From: Actinomycetes bacterium
GTDB taxonomy: Bacteria; Actinomycetota; Actinomycetes; Actinomycetales; Actinomycetaceae
DNA length: 20,210 bases
Direction of reading: 5' to 3'
NCBI GenBank assembly: GCA_023387755.1
Contig: JAEWHO010000063.1
Location: forward strand, 1 to 20,210
The translations under genes and the position numbers were made by a program. A model generated the notes under the pieces. The model was not told the origin of the DNA and did no database searches. It was given only the letters and a program-made list of their open reading frames with translations. This document shows positions 12,238-20,089 of the stretch, one piece after another; within the stretch, counting starts at the first letter, position 1, and every line of letters starts with the position of its first letter.

Positions 12238-14088
12238 TTAGATCCAGGAGCTGAGCCACATGTGCGAGCGCCAGAACCAGGTGGGAACCTGCATACCCGT
12301 CCAGATGGGCAGGAAGTATACGAACATCACCGCGACTACCGCGACGGCGCTAAACCAGATGATCTTGGAGCGGCGCGGTAGGGACGCAGCCGGATCAGTC
12401 GCATTGGTGAGCGTTGAGACGGGCGCTCCGTTCAGGGATTGATCGGCCGGTGCCGGGGTCGGCTCGGTTTCAGGATTATCCGCTGAAATAGCTTCGTAAT
12501 CCGCGTCAGAGTTAGCCTCAGAGCCAGGAACAGACCGAGGCCGGGGTGCGGCGTCGGGATAAATGATCGTGCCATCCGCACCGGCGAACGGAACCTCACC
12601 CACAGGTCGAATATGCCCCGTGAATACGCCGAGCGCATACACCCAGGCGAGCACCACGAAGGGCACAAACGCGATCGTGTAGAAGGTGAAAATCGTGCGA
12701 TTCAGATACATGAGCCAGGGCAGGTAGAGCCCGGCGTAACCGGCGATAATTGCCCAAGCGCGCCAGTCGCGGCGCATAACGGCAGCCCATAAGACCACGA
12801 GCAAACCAATGGCTGCCGGCCACCAGATGGCCGGATTGCCGACCGCGAGAATCGCCTCCGTACATTCGCCGCCCCACGTGCACGGCCCGCCCTTGGTGGG
12901 TTGCCAGTAGAACGACGTCGGGCGAATCTGGAGCAGCCAGCCGAAGGGATTGGACTGGTAGGTGTGGTCCGAGTGCAGGCCGACGTGGAAACGGTAGGTG
13001 GCCAGATGGTATTCGAGGAGGTTGTTGAGGGCGTCTGGCAGCCAGGCGCGGGGCACGGGATGGCCGCTGTCGCGCAATCCTTGGGCCCACTGACGGTAGT
13101 AGGACTCGCGATGCGTGAACCACGAGAACCAGGACGCCAGATACGTCAGGAACGCAATCGGTACCAGGTTCACGAATGCGGGCAGGCCACCGCGGAAGAC
13201 GCCCGCCCCCACCCACAGGCGGCAGCCGACGGCGCGCCGAGCGGAGACATCCCAGGCAAAGGCGGTCAGGCCGAAGGCCGCCAGTGCGTACAGGCCAGAC
13301 CATTTCACGCCAATCCCGAGGCCCAGCAAAACGCCCGCGACCAGCAGCCACGGCCGCCACCACAGACGCGGACCCCACGGGTCGTTCAGGCAGCTCGGAT
13401 CCTTGGCGACAATACGGGCGAGGTCAGCGCGGGAGCGGTCACGGTCGCGCAGGAGCGCCCAGAAACCAGCCAGCGCGAACAACATAACGAAGGCATCCAG
13501 CAGTGCGATACGAGTCTCCACCAGATGGATGCCGTCCATGGCGAGGAGCGCAGCGGCCGTGACGGCGACCGTCGTCGAACGGAACAGGCGGGCCGTGATG
13601 CGGCCAAGCAGCCATACGGAAATAACCCCGGCCAACGCCACCGCGATACGCCACCCGAATGACGACTCCACCCCAAAAGCGCGAATCCCCAGCGCAATCA
13701 GCCATTTACCCACATCCGGGTGGACCACAAAAGACGCCGAATGCTCCAGCGAGGAGACGTCCCCCTTAATGAACTTGGGGTTCGGGTCCTCCCCCCACTT
13801 ACCGGCATAGCCGAGCTCCTGCAGGGAGTAGGCATCCTTCACATAGTAGGTTTCGTCAAAAACCAGGGAGTGCGGGTGGGAAAGCCAGGCGACTCGGGTT
13901 ATGAGCGCAAAGAGGGTGACGATACCCAAACCGATCCACAGGGCTAGCGGTGCCGGCGCTGGATCTGAAAGACGCAGGCGTTGGCGGAGGAAAGACTCCC
14001 GCTCAGCCGCGGTCGGGAGGGTTACCAGCGCCCGGTGGGTGGGAGTGGCGAGATCGGCGCGGTCATTCGCGTTGGTATCGTCATTCAC
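12238..14088 (-). CDS. pmt: Protein O-mannosyltransferase (dolichyl/polyprenyl-phosphate-mannose-protein mannosyltransferase)
   Basis: A 616-aa polytopic GT39-family enzyme that moves mannose from polyprenyl-phosphate-mannose onto Ser/Thr of exported proteins during Sec translocation. Evidence: the first membrane helix (about 47-69) is followed by the catalytic loop VFDETYYVKDAYSL with Asp78-Glu79, then the conserved HPDVGKWLIALGIRAFG, then many further helices; the actinobacterial Pmt length is about 520-600. The N-terminus is a polar cytoplasmic stretch of about 45 residues. The GTG at 14088 keeps the gene clear of divergent rsmI; a longer frame back to 14316 would lie antisense to rsmI and is rejected. 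Residues about 485-560 hold an acidic, Pro-rich insert before the last helix. Divergent pmt-rsmI order matches Rv1002c-Rv1003 in M. tuberculosis. Confidence 0.92.
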   Translation of the reverse strand: MNDDTNANDRADLATPTHRALVTLPTAAERESFLRQRLRLSDPAPAPLALWIGLGIVTLFALITRVAWLSHPHSLVFDETYYVKDAYSLQELGYAGKWGEDPNPKFIKGDVSSLEHSASFVVHPDVGKWLIALGIRAFGVESSFGWRIAVALAGVISVWLLGRITARLFRSTTVAVTAAALLAMDGIHLVETRIALLDAFVMLFALAGFWALLRDRDRSRADLARIVAKDPSCLNDPWGPRLWWRPWLLVAGVLLGLGIGVKWSGLYALAAFGLTAFAWDVSARRAVGCRLWVGAGVFRGGLPAFVNLVPIAFLTYLASWFSWFTHRESYYRQWAQGLRDSGHPVPRAWLPDALNNLLEYHLATYRFHVGLHSDHTYQSNPFGWLLQIRPTSFYWQPTKGGPCTWGGECTEAILAVGNPAIWWPAAIGLLVVLWAAVMRRDWRAWAIIAGYAGLYLPWLMYLNRTIFTFYTIAFVPFVVLAWVYALGVFTGHIRPVGEVPFAGADGTIIYPDAAPRPRSVPGSEANSDADYEAISADNPETEPTPAPADQSLNGAPVSTLTNATDPAASLPRRSKIIWFSAVAVVAVMFVYFLPIWTGMQVPTWFWRSHMWLSSWI

Positions 14089-14170
14089 ACCTTGCAGTCT
14101 AAAGGGCGTTATAGGGCTGCGGGAACAGTGAGAAGATGAGGGTGAGCAAAATAAATCTGAGAGAGTTTCC

Positions 14171-15052
14171 GTGACGACGTTCCAATTCCCCGGCCACATC
14201 CCGCCGCTCGCCCCCGGAATCACCTTCGCGGCCACCCCTATCGGGACGCTCGCGGACGCGAGTTTCCGCCTGGTGAGCGCTCTGGCGCAGGCCGATATTA
14301 TCGCCGCTGAGGACACTCGCGCGCTCCGCCGCCTGGCCGCTGGGCTCGGGGTGGAAGTAACCGCTCGAGTGGTGGCGTATCACGAACATAATGAACGCAG
14401 CGTAGGCAGCGAACTAGTGGAGGCGGCAGCGCAGGGCGAGCGCGTCGTCGTCGTCTCAGATGCCGGGATGCCTACGATCTCCGACCCCGGATTCCCGCTC
14501 GCCACCGCCGCCCACGACGCCGGCGTGCCCGTCACCGTCCTGCCCGGTCCCTCCGCGCCCGCCACCGCCCTCGCGCTCGCGGGCCTACCAACCGACACCT
14601 TCACCTTCTACGGTTTCTTACCGCGCAAAGGTAGGGCGCGCGCGGAGCGTTTAGCTGCGCTGGCGGGCAGCGGCCACACCAGCGTGATCTTCGAATCCCC
14701 GCACCGGCTCGCCGCCACCCTCGCAGACCTGGCGCACGAGTGCGGCGCGGACCGGCCGGCCGCCGTCTGCCGGGAGCTGACCAAAGTACACGAGGAGGTC
14801 CGGCGCGGGAGTGTGGGAGAACTCGCGGACTGGGCGCGGGCCGGGGTGCGTGGGGAGATCGCCGTCGTCGTGGGGCCCCGGGTTGCCGACGACGCCGCCA
14901 CCGCCGCGGTCACGGAACTTGTAGCGGAGGTGGAAGAGCTGACGGGCCTGGGGCTCAAACCGAAGGTCGCCGTCAAATATGTGGCCGAACGTGGGGGAGC
15001 CAACGCTCGGGAACTGTATGCCGCGTGCCAGCAGGCGCGAAAGCCGCGATAA
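14171..15052 (+). CDS. rsmI: 16S rRNA (cytidine(1402)-2'-O)-methyltransferase
   Basis: RsmI (293 aa) methylates the ribose of C1402 in the decoding centre of 16S rRNA using S-adenosylmethionine. The tetrapyrrole-methylase fold is shown by ITFAATPIGTLADAS near the start, AEDTR (about 41-45), SDAGMPTISDPGFPL (about 96-110) and VLPGPSAPATALALAGLP (about 121-138), all RsmI signatures; SPHR near residue 177 also fits. The GTG start at 14171 is preceded by GAGAGAG. It is divergent from pmt with an 82-nt gap that must hold both promoters; metG begins 10 nt after its stop, so the two are probably co-transcribed. Confidence 0.95.
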   Translation: MTTFQFPGHIPPLAPGITFAATPIGTLADASFRLVSALAQADIIAAEDTRALRRLAAGLGVEVTARVVAYHEHNERSVGSELVEAAAQGERVVVVSDAGMPTISDPGFPLATAAHDAGVPVTVLPGPSAPATALALAGLPTDTFTFYGFLPRKGRARAERLAALAGSGHTSVIFESPHRLAATLADLAHECGADRPAAVCRELTKVHEEVRRGSVGELADWARAGVRGEIAVVVGPRVADDAATAAVTELVAEVEELTGLGLKPKVAVKYVAERGGANARELYAACQQARKPR

Positions 15053-15062
15053 GCTGGGCTTT

Positions 15063-16850
15063 ATGAGTTCTGTGTTGTCTGCCGTTGCGTGGCCGTATGC
15101 GAACGGGCCGCGCCATATTGGTCATGTTGCCGGATTCGGTGTCCCTTCCGATGTGTTCTCGCGTTATATGCGTATGGCAGGGCATGACGTGCTCATGGTC
15201 TCCGGCACGGACGAACACGGTACCCCAATTCTGGTAGCCGCCGATAATGAGGGGATCACTGCGCGTGAACTCGCGGACCGCAATAACCGCATTATTGTGG
15301 AGGATTTAACCCAGCTCGGGTTGTCCTACGATCTGTTTACTCGCACCACTACCGTTAACCATGCCCAGGTGGTGCAGGAGATGTTCCGCACTGTGCGTGA
15401 TAACGGGTATATGAAGGTGCAGACCACGCGGGCGGCGATCTCGCCGTCGACGGGCCGTACCCTGCCCGACCGCTATATTGAGGGGACCTGCCCGCTGTGT
15501 GGGGCGGCGGGGGCGCGCGGGGATCAGTGTGATGCGTGCGGGAACCAGCTGGACCCGACTGATCTGATCGATCCGGTGTCGAAGATTAACGGGGAGACTC
15601 CCGATTTCGTTGAAACCGAACATTACTTCTTGGATTTGCCGGCACTCGCGACGGCGCTGAGTGCGTGGCTAGATGACCGGGATCGGTCCGGCAAGTGGCG
15701 GCCGAATGTTATTCGGTTCTCGCAGAACTTCTTGAAGGATATTAAACCGCGCGCGATGACCCGCGATATTGACTGGGGGATTAGCGTGCCCGGGTGGGAA
15801 GATCAGCCCGGAAAGCGGCTATATGTGTGGTTTGACGCGGTTATTGGGTATTTGTCGGCGTCGATTGAATGGGCGCGGCGGATCGGTGAGCCGGATGCGT
15901 GGCGGCGCTGGTGGAATGACCCGGACGCGCTGACCTATTACTTTATGGGCAAAGACAATATCGTCTTCCACTCCCAGATTTGGCCCGCAGAAATGCTCGG
16001 GTACAACGGGAAGGGTGACTGCGGCGGTAAGCCCGGTACGTTCGGGGAGCTGAACCTGCCCACTGAGGTGGTTTCTTCTGAGTTCCTGACGATGGAGGGG
16101 AAGAAATTCGCGTCCTCACGCGGGATTGTGATCTACGTGCGCGATATGCTGTCGCGTTACCAGCCCGACGCGTTGCGCTACTTTATCTGCATTGCCGGGC
16201 CAGAATCCCAGGACGCTGACTTTACGTGGACCGAATTCCTGCGCCGCACCAATACTGAGCTCGTGGCCGGCTGGGGGAACCTGGTGAACCGCACCGCCGC
16301 CATGATTGCAAAGAACTTTGGGGAGATCCCGGCGGCTGGGGAGCTGGAGGAGATCGACCGGACGTTGGCTGAGCAGATCCGCGCCGGTTTTGACACCGTC
16401 GGTGATTTGATCGCGAACCACCACCAAAAGAGCGCGCTCGCGGAAGTGATGCGCCTGGTGGGGGAGGCAAATAAGTATGTGACCGATACGCAGCCGTTTA
16501 AGTTGAAGGCACCTGAGGAGCGGGAACGCTTGGCTACGGTGCTGCATGTGTTGGCGCAGGCTGTGAGCGACTTGAATGTGATGATGAGTCCGTTCTTGCC
16601 GCATTCGGCGAATGCTGTGGACGCCGTGATCGGGGGCGACGGCGCAGTGGCGCCCATGCCGCATATCGAAGAAGTTGAGGATCTTGACGGCGGTCCCGGA
16701 TACCCAATCATTACCGGTGACTACAGCGCGGCGCCCGCGTGGGGGCCGCGCCCGGTGCAGGTGGGTGCCCCGATCGCCAAGCCGAAACCGATCTTCGTGA
16801 AGCTCGATCCGTCCATTGTGGATGAGGAGTTGGAGCGGGCCCACGGGTAA
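15063..16850 (+). CDS. metG: Methionyl-tRNA synthetase
   Basis: Charges tRNA-Met (initiator and elongator) with methionine in the cytoplasm. At 595 aa, it has the class I Rossmann motif PYANGPRHIGH (11-21, HIGH element), a single zinc knuckle with Cys143, Cys146, Cys156 and Cys159, and the KMSKS-equivalent KKFASSRG (347-354), a form common in actinobacteria. The anticodon-binding helical domain follows; there is no C-terminal tRNA-binding (Trbp111-like) domain, as in mycobacteria. ATG at 15063 is chosen because MSSVLSAVAWPYANG is the normal family start; the frame extends upstream inside rsmI without support. Position between rsmI and tatD is a conserved actinobacterial order. Confidence 0.97.
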   Translation: MSSVLSAVAWPYANGPRHIGHVAGFGVPSDVFSRYMRMAGHDVLMVSGTDEHGTPILVAADNEGITARELADRNNRIIVEDLTQLGLSYDLFTRTTTVNHAQVVQEMFRTVRDNGYMKVQTTRAAISPSTGRTLPDRYIEGTCPLCGAAGARGDQCDACGNQLDPTDLIDPVSKINGETPDFVETEHYFLDLPALATALSAWLDDRDRSGKWRPNVIRFSQNFLKDIKPRAMTRDIDWGISVPGWEDQPGKRLYVWFDAVIGYLSASIEWARRIGEPDAWRRWWNDPDALTYYFMGKDNIVFHSQIWPAEMLGYNGKGDCGGKPGTFGELNLPTEVVSSEFLTMEGKKFASSRGIVIYVRDMLSRYQPDALRYFICIAGPESQDADFTWTEFLRRTNTELVAGWGNLVNRTAAMIAKNFGEIPAAGELEEIDRTLAEQIRAGFDTVGDLIANHHQKSALAEVMRLVGEANKYVTDTQPFKLKAPEERERLATVLHVLAQAVSDLNVMMSPFLPHSANAVDAVIGGDGAVAPMPHIEEVEDLDGGPGYPIITGDYSAAPAWGPRPVQVGAPIAKPKPIFVKLDPSIVDEELERAHG

Positions 16851-16855
16851 GCGCG

Positions 16856-16886
16856 CGCCCGTCGCGGGCCCTGCCCGCGACGGGCG
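16856..16886 (+). terminator. Strong hairpin after metG
   Basis: CGCCCGTCGCGGGC (16856-16869) and its exact complement (16873-16886) form a 14-bp stem with a 3-nt loop, 5 nt after the metG stop. There is no T-run; many actinobacterial terminators lack one. A second hairpin GCCCCGC/GCGGGGC (16908-16914/16918-16924) follows. Confidence 0.75.
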
Positions 16887-16907
16887 GGGTGTGGGGCTTC
16901 GTGTGAG

Positions 16908-16924
16908 GCCCCGCCTTGCGGGGC
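16908..16924 (+). terminator. Second hairpin after metG
   Basis: GCCCCGC-CTT-GCGGGGC, a 7-bp perfect stem with a 3-nt loop, in tandem with the larger hairpin at 16856-16886 and 57 nt before the tatD start. Confidence 0.5.
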
Positions 16925-16981
16925 TCTGCCGATGCGAGTTTTAGGCTTTGCGTGCACGTTCGCTGGTAGAGACGAGGAGTT

Positions 16982-18112
16982 ATGGGGCGTAAACGGAAGC
17001 GGTTGTGGCCGGAGGTGAGCGATGCGGCTGCGGCGGCCGCCGAGCCGGGTAAAGCTGGGAAGAATGCGGCCGCCGGGGGTGCGGTGATCATTGACAACCA
17101 CACGCATTTGCCCATGCATCGCGGCGAGATTCCACGCGATTCGGATCGGGTGAGACTGCCGCTTACGGAACAGTTGGCCCGCGCCGCAGGCGCGGGCGTG
17201 GCGGCGGTTGTCTCCTGCGCATGCGATATTGCTGACGTGCGGGCAGCGGCGCAGCTCATGCGGCGCTGGCCGCAGGGGGACCCGGCTTGCGGACTTCCTG
17301 ATGAGGCCGAGACTTACCGGGAGTGGCAGGAGGCGCTGAGCGGCGTCGTCGGAGATGAATCCGACGATGCCAGCCGAGCCGCCGTGGCTGGGGAGGTGCC
17401 GGAGTGGAACGGTTCTCGCCCGGGCCTGCCGCGGGTGTACTGGGCAGTCGCGATTCACCCGAATGAGGCAGCGATTCACGGCGGGTATCGGGAGGTGTCG
17501 CCAGACGGGTTGGCCCCGAACGTGAAGGATTTCCACGCGCTTACGCTGGAGGAGGCGGTTGCGGAGGTTGAAGCGGTGGCGCGGGAGTTTCCCGACGACG
17601 TCGTCGCAATCGGTGAAACCGGGATCGACCTGTACCGTACCGGCCCGGCCGGGCTGGCAGCACAGCAAGCAGGTATGCGTGCGCATATTGCGTTAGCGAA
17701 GGAGCTGGGTTTGCCGCTGCAGATTCACGACCGCGAAGCACATGCGCAGGTGGTGGAGCTGCTGCTGGCGGAGGGGGCTCCGGAACGCACGGTTTTTCAC
17801 TGTTTTTCCGGTGACGAGGAGTTGGCCCGGATCTGCAATGAGCAGGGGTGGTATGCCTCATTTGCGGGGCCGATCACGTACCCGGCTAATGACGCACTGC
17901 GCATGGCTGCGGCCGTTATGGACCCGGCGCTGATCATGGTGGAGACTGACGCGCCATATTTGACGCCGGCACCGTGGCGGGGGAGCCCCAATGCGTCGTA
18001 CTGCATTGAACATACGGTGCGGGAATTGGCGGCTGTGCGGCAGACGAGCTTTGCTGATATGTGCGAGCGTTTGGCGGCGACGACGCGAGAGGTGTACAGG
18101 GTTTCGCTCTAG
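16982..18112 (+). CDS. tatD: TatD-family metal-dependent hydrolase (putative DNase)
   Basis: A cytoplasmic TIM-barrel amidohydrolase-related enzyme; family members act as 3'-5' DNases in DNA repair. Metal-binding motifs in order: IDNHTH (His40, His42), AIGETGIDLY, LQIHDREAH, VFHCFSGD and METDAPYLTP. At 376 aa it is clearly longer than the usual 255-300. A basic and Ala-rich N-terminal extension (residues 1-34, KRKRLWPE) precedes the barrel, and insertions lie between about residues 90 and 185 (around ACGLPDEAETYREW and DDASRAAVAGEV). ATG at 16982 has GAGGAG 4 nt upstream. It follows metG as in other actinobacteria, but rpfB and ksgA, normally next, do not follow here. Confidence 0.92.
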   Translation: MGRKRKRLWPEVSDAAAAAAEPGKAGKNAAAGGAVIIDNHTHLPMHRGEIPRDSDRVRLPLTEQLARAAGAGVAAVVSCACDIADVRAAAQLMRRWPQGDPACGLPDEAETYREWQEALSGVVGDESDDASRAAVAGEVPEWNGSRPGLPRVYWAVAIHPNEAAIHGGYREVSPDGLAPNVKDFHALTLEEAVAEVEAVAREFPDDVVAIGETGIDLYRTGPAGLAAQQAGMRAHIALAKELGLPLQIHDREAHAQVVELLLAEGAPERTVFHCFSGDEELARICNEQGWYASFAGPITYPANDALRMAAAVMDPALIMVETDAPYLTPAPWRGSPNASYCIEHTVRELAAVRQTSFADMCERLAATTREVYRVSL

Positions 18113-18171
18113 ATGAGGGCAGGGTGCGTTAGCGCGTCGGCCGCGCGCGTTCCCCCTCGGTGAGTTGCAGG

Positions 18172-18238
18172 GCAGCCCTCCGTGCTGGGTCCGGGTGTGC
18201 GCATTTACAGGTGGCTCTCCCCGTGGGGCGCGGGGGCG
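18172..18238 (+). repeat. 67-bp direct repeat, copy 1
   Basis: Matches 18288-18354 at 65 of 67 positions, with a period of 116 bp. The only differences are T18197/C18313 and T18205/C18321. It contains the small palindrome CCCCGTGGGG near its end. Similarity continues weakly upstream (TTCCCCCTC versus TTCCCTTCC), so the true unit may be the whole 116 bp. Confidence 0.9.
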
Positions 18239-18287
18239 GGGCGCGCTAACGGAGCTCCTCAACATTCCCTTCCTCAGTGGGCGCGGA

Positions 18288-18354
18288 GCAGCCCTCCGTG
18301 CTGGGTCCGGGTGCGCGCATCTACAGGTGGCTCTCCCCGTGGGGCGCGGGGGCG
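18288..18354 (+). repeat. 67-bp direct repeat, copy 2
   Basis: Second copy of the unit at 18172-18238, with two substitutions. After it the sequence diverges, though CTCTCCC and GCGGGGG reappear at 18371-18400, perhaps a decayed third partial unit. Confidence 0.9.
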
Positions 18355-18548
18355 CGCCTTCTTGCCGGCCGCATATGCCTCTCCCAGCTTGCCGCGGGGG
18401 AAACAGTTTGTTTTTGGAAGTCGATAGGAAGTGCTATCGCCAGGATTAGGCTCCTACTCCTGAAGAGTGCGTGCTTGCAGGCGAGTTCCCCTGGCGCGCT
18501 GTGGCAGTGAGAGCTGCCCTTAGCCGCCGTCCCTGGCTGCGGAAAAAG

Positions 18549-18557
18549 TTATCCACA
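18549..18557 (+). promoter_or_regulatory. DnaA-box match
   Basis: TTATCCACA, an exact match to the DnaA-box consensus. It is single, with no cluster or AT-rich unwinding region and no dnaA/dnaN nearby, so it is not an origin. Confidence 0.3.
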
Positions 18558-18630
18558 GATTTGGGTGGGGTCTTTTCAAGGTGGGGGTGTTACCGGTAGT
18601 GTCTGTTCCAACATAGAACGTGAGCTAGGG

Positions 18631-18646
18631 CACGCACCGGTGCGTG
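18631..18646. promoter_or_regulatory. 16-bp perfect palindrome before the lipoprotein gene
   Basis: CACGCACCGGTGCGTG is fully self-complementary and ends 3 nt before the ribosome-binding site GGGAGGA (18650-18656) of the gene at 18662. A shorter palindrome, TACCGGTA, occurs at about 18591-18598. It is a candidate operator or, as RNA, a stem next to the ribosome-binding site. Confidence 0.5.
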
Positions 18647-18661
18647 TTGGGAGGATAGTGC

Positions 18662-19327
18662 ATGTTGAGGCGAGTTGGGATCGTTGCTGCCTTGGTAAGC
18701 AGTGCTTTGTTGTTGTCTGGTTGTGGTGGGGATAAGGAACCGGCGGCTGTTGCGGTGACGCAGGCGATGCCGGTGCCGTCGCCGTCGTGGACACCGCCAC
18801 CCGCGGGGATGTGGACGGAGTCTGACCTGGCGGAAGGGCGTGAGGTGCCGCCAGAGGAGATGGATCGGTTGCGCCCGCTCCCGGAGGTGCCGGAAGAGCC
18901 CGAGACGATCACGCACAACACCGAGCAGGGCGCAAAAGATGCGGTGGTGTATTTTGCTCGATTAGCGAGCGCTTCGATCGCACATGCTGATGTTGAGCTA
19001 TTGGGACCCCTCATGAACGATTCCTGTTCCAACTGCTCGGACGTATATGAGGCGTTGAAAACATTCTCAAATTCTTCCCAACGGTTCCGTTGTAAGCCAG
19101 GTAATATTTCCATTAAAGAAAGCGAGGTTGGTCCGGGAGACATCCTTTTTTATGTCATGCGGGTGGGCTATCAGAAGAATGAGTGCGTAGAGTTAGATTC
19201 TAAAACAGGTGTAATTCAGAACAATCAGGTAGATGATTCTGGGGATCGATGGTTCGCTGTTCAATATATTGATGGCGAGTGGCGCCCGCTTCTAATAAGC
19301 CTTACGGAAAAGCCTGATTATGAATAA
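18662..19327 (+). CDS. DUF6318-like lipoprotein
   Basis: A 221-aa secreted lipoprotein. The signal peptide (1-20) ends with lipobox LLSGC (Cys21). A Pro-rich linker (about 36-85) leads to a small domain beginning HNTEQGAKDAVVYFARL, with the pair of cysteines in DSCSNCSDVY. These features match the DUF6318 family of actinobacterial lipoproteins; function unknown. ATG at 18662 has GGGAGGA 5 nt upstream. The last 8 nt overlap the next gene, so the two are coupled. The first half is GC-rich, but from about 19060 the third positions turn AT-rich, unlike the surrounding genes, suggesting a mosaic or acquired gene. Confidence 0.72.
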   Translation: MLRRVGIVAALVSSALLLSGCGGDKEPAAVAVTQAMPVPSPSWTPPPAGMWTESDLAEGREVPPEEMDRLRPLPEVPEEPETITHNTEQGAKDAVVYFARLASASIAHADVELLGPLMNDSCSNCSDVYEALKTFSNSSQRFRCKPGNISIKESEVGPGDILFYVMRVGYQKNECVELDSKTGVIQNNQVDDSGDRWFAVQYIDGEWRPLLISLTEKPDYE

Positions 19328-20072
19328 AAAATATCGTGTCAGCGCTCTCTTGGTTGGGGTCTTTCTTGTATCCCCAGCATCGCCAGCCGTCGCAGAGGTA
19401 TCGTGCGGTATTAGATCGACCGCGTACGGCTGCGAGAAAAAGGTGGTGCAGCCCGATCCGGGGAAGCCGGGGCGGCCTGGTGGTCCGGGGCGGGGTGAGG
19501 AGAAACCGCCTCCTGGAGGAGGCTTGGGGGGTGGTGGCTATTGTGAGGTGCTGCTGGGAGGTCTCACCTGTTATCTTCCCGATCCTGGCCCAGGTAAGCC
19601 GGTGAACCCGGTGAAGCCGAAACCGGGTAAGCCGATCACGATCCGGGAGGCGGCTGAGTTCCCCGTGAATAAGGGTGAGTTGGTGATTGAGCCTGGCGGG
19701 GGTCAGCACACGGTGAATATGAAGGGCAATGTGTATTCGACCGCGGCCATGCATGAGTTGACGCTGCCTTTGTTGGGTGAGCCGTTGACGGTGCAGTTTA
19801 TTCCGGTTGATTTCGCTTTTGATTTTGGTGACGGTACTCCGGTCGTGTCGGGTGCTGGTGCTGGGGCTGCGTATCCGGAGGGGAATATTCGGCATGTGTA
19901 CCGTAAGGTCGGCACCTTCACGATCACTGTGACGACGACGTGGATGGCCAACTATAAAGACCCGGACTCGGGCCAGTGGGTGCCGATCCCGGGCACGCTC
20001 ACCACCACAGTCCAGTCCTCGCCGCAGACAGTGAACGAGTACCACATCGTCCTAACCGACCCGACCGGATAG
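19320..20072 (+). CDS. Secreted PKD-like domain protein
   Basis: A 250-aa exported protein. Signal peptide about 1-26 (cleavage near AVA-EV), then a Gly/Pro-rich low-complexity stretch (about 42-105) with repeated GKP and PGP. The C-terminal part holds a PKD-like beta-sandwich: FAFDFGDGTPV, then NIRHVYRKVGTFTITVTTTW, the typical D-x-GDG and H-x-Y-x3-G-x-(F/Y) elements. Such domains mediate protein or carbohydrate contacts at the cell surface. ATG at 19320 lies inside the lipoprotein stop (8-nt overlap), so the two are probably made together and may act together at the envelope. No anchoring motif (LPxTG) is seen. An IS3-type element begins 17 nt after its stop. Confidence 0.78.
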   Translation: MNKKYRVSALLVGVFLVSPASPAVAEVSCGIRSTAYGCEKKVVQPDPGKPGRPGGPGRGEEKPPPGGGLGGGGYCEVLLGGLTCYLPDPGPGKPVNPVKPKPGKPITIREAAEFPVNKGELVIEPGGGQHTVNMKGNVYSTAAMHELTLPLLGEPLTVQFIPVDFAFDFGDGTPVVSGAGAGAAYPEGNIRHVYRKVGTFTITVTTTWMANYKDPDSGQWVPIPGTLTTTVQSSPQTVNEYHIVLTDPTG

Positions 20073-20089
20073 CTTTCAATATCGCCTAT

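Larger units (their letters stand above)
18113..18661. other. 549-nt gene-free region with repeats and dyads
   Basis: No frame here shows a convincing protein. The region holds two 67-bp direct repeats, the hairpins CGATAG/CTATCG (18422-18427/18434-18439) and CAGGA/TCCTG (18442-18446/18459-18463), a DnaA-box match, and a 16-bp palindrome before the lipoprotein gene. It marks the junction where conserved gene order breaks. Confidence 0.6.

Noticed and set aside
12901..13810. Long plus-strand frames opposite pmt
   Set aside because: They are shadows of the pmt coding sequence; Arg/Pro/Gln-rich translations with no motifs.
14089..14316. Upstream extension of pmt to an ATG at 14316
   Set aside because: It would be antisense to the first 146 nt of rsmI and its translation looks unlike a Pmt N-terminus.
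14979..15062. Upstream extension of metG inside rsmI
   Set aside because: The normal MetG start (MSSVLSAVAWPYANG) is at 15063; the extension is the rsmI 3' end read in another frame.
18172..18354. CRISPR array
   Set aside because: Only two units, 67 bp long, with a 49-bp gap whose sequence resembles the flank; no cas genes nearby.
18549..18557. Replication origin suggested by a DnaA box
   Set aside because: A single 9-bp match without a cluster, AT-rich region or dnaA/dnaN neighbours.
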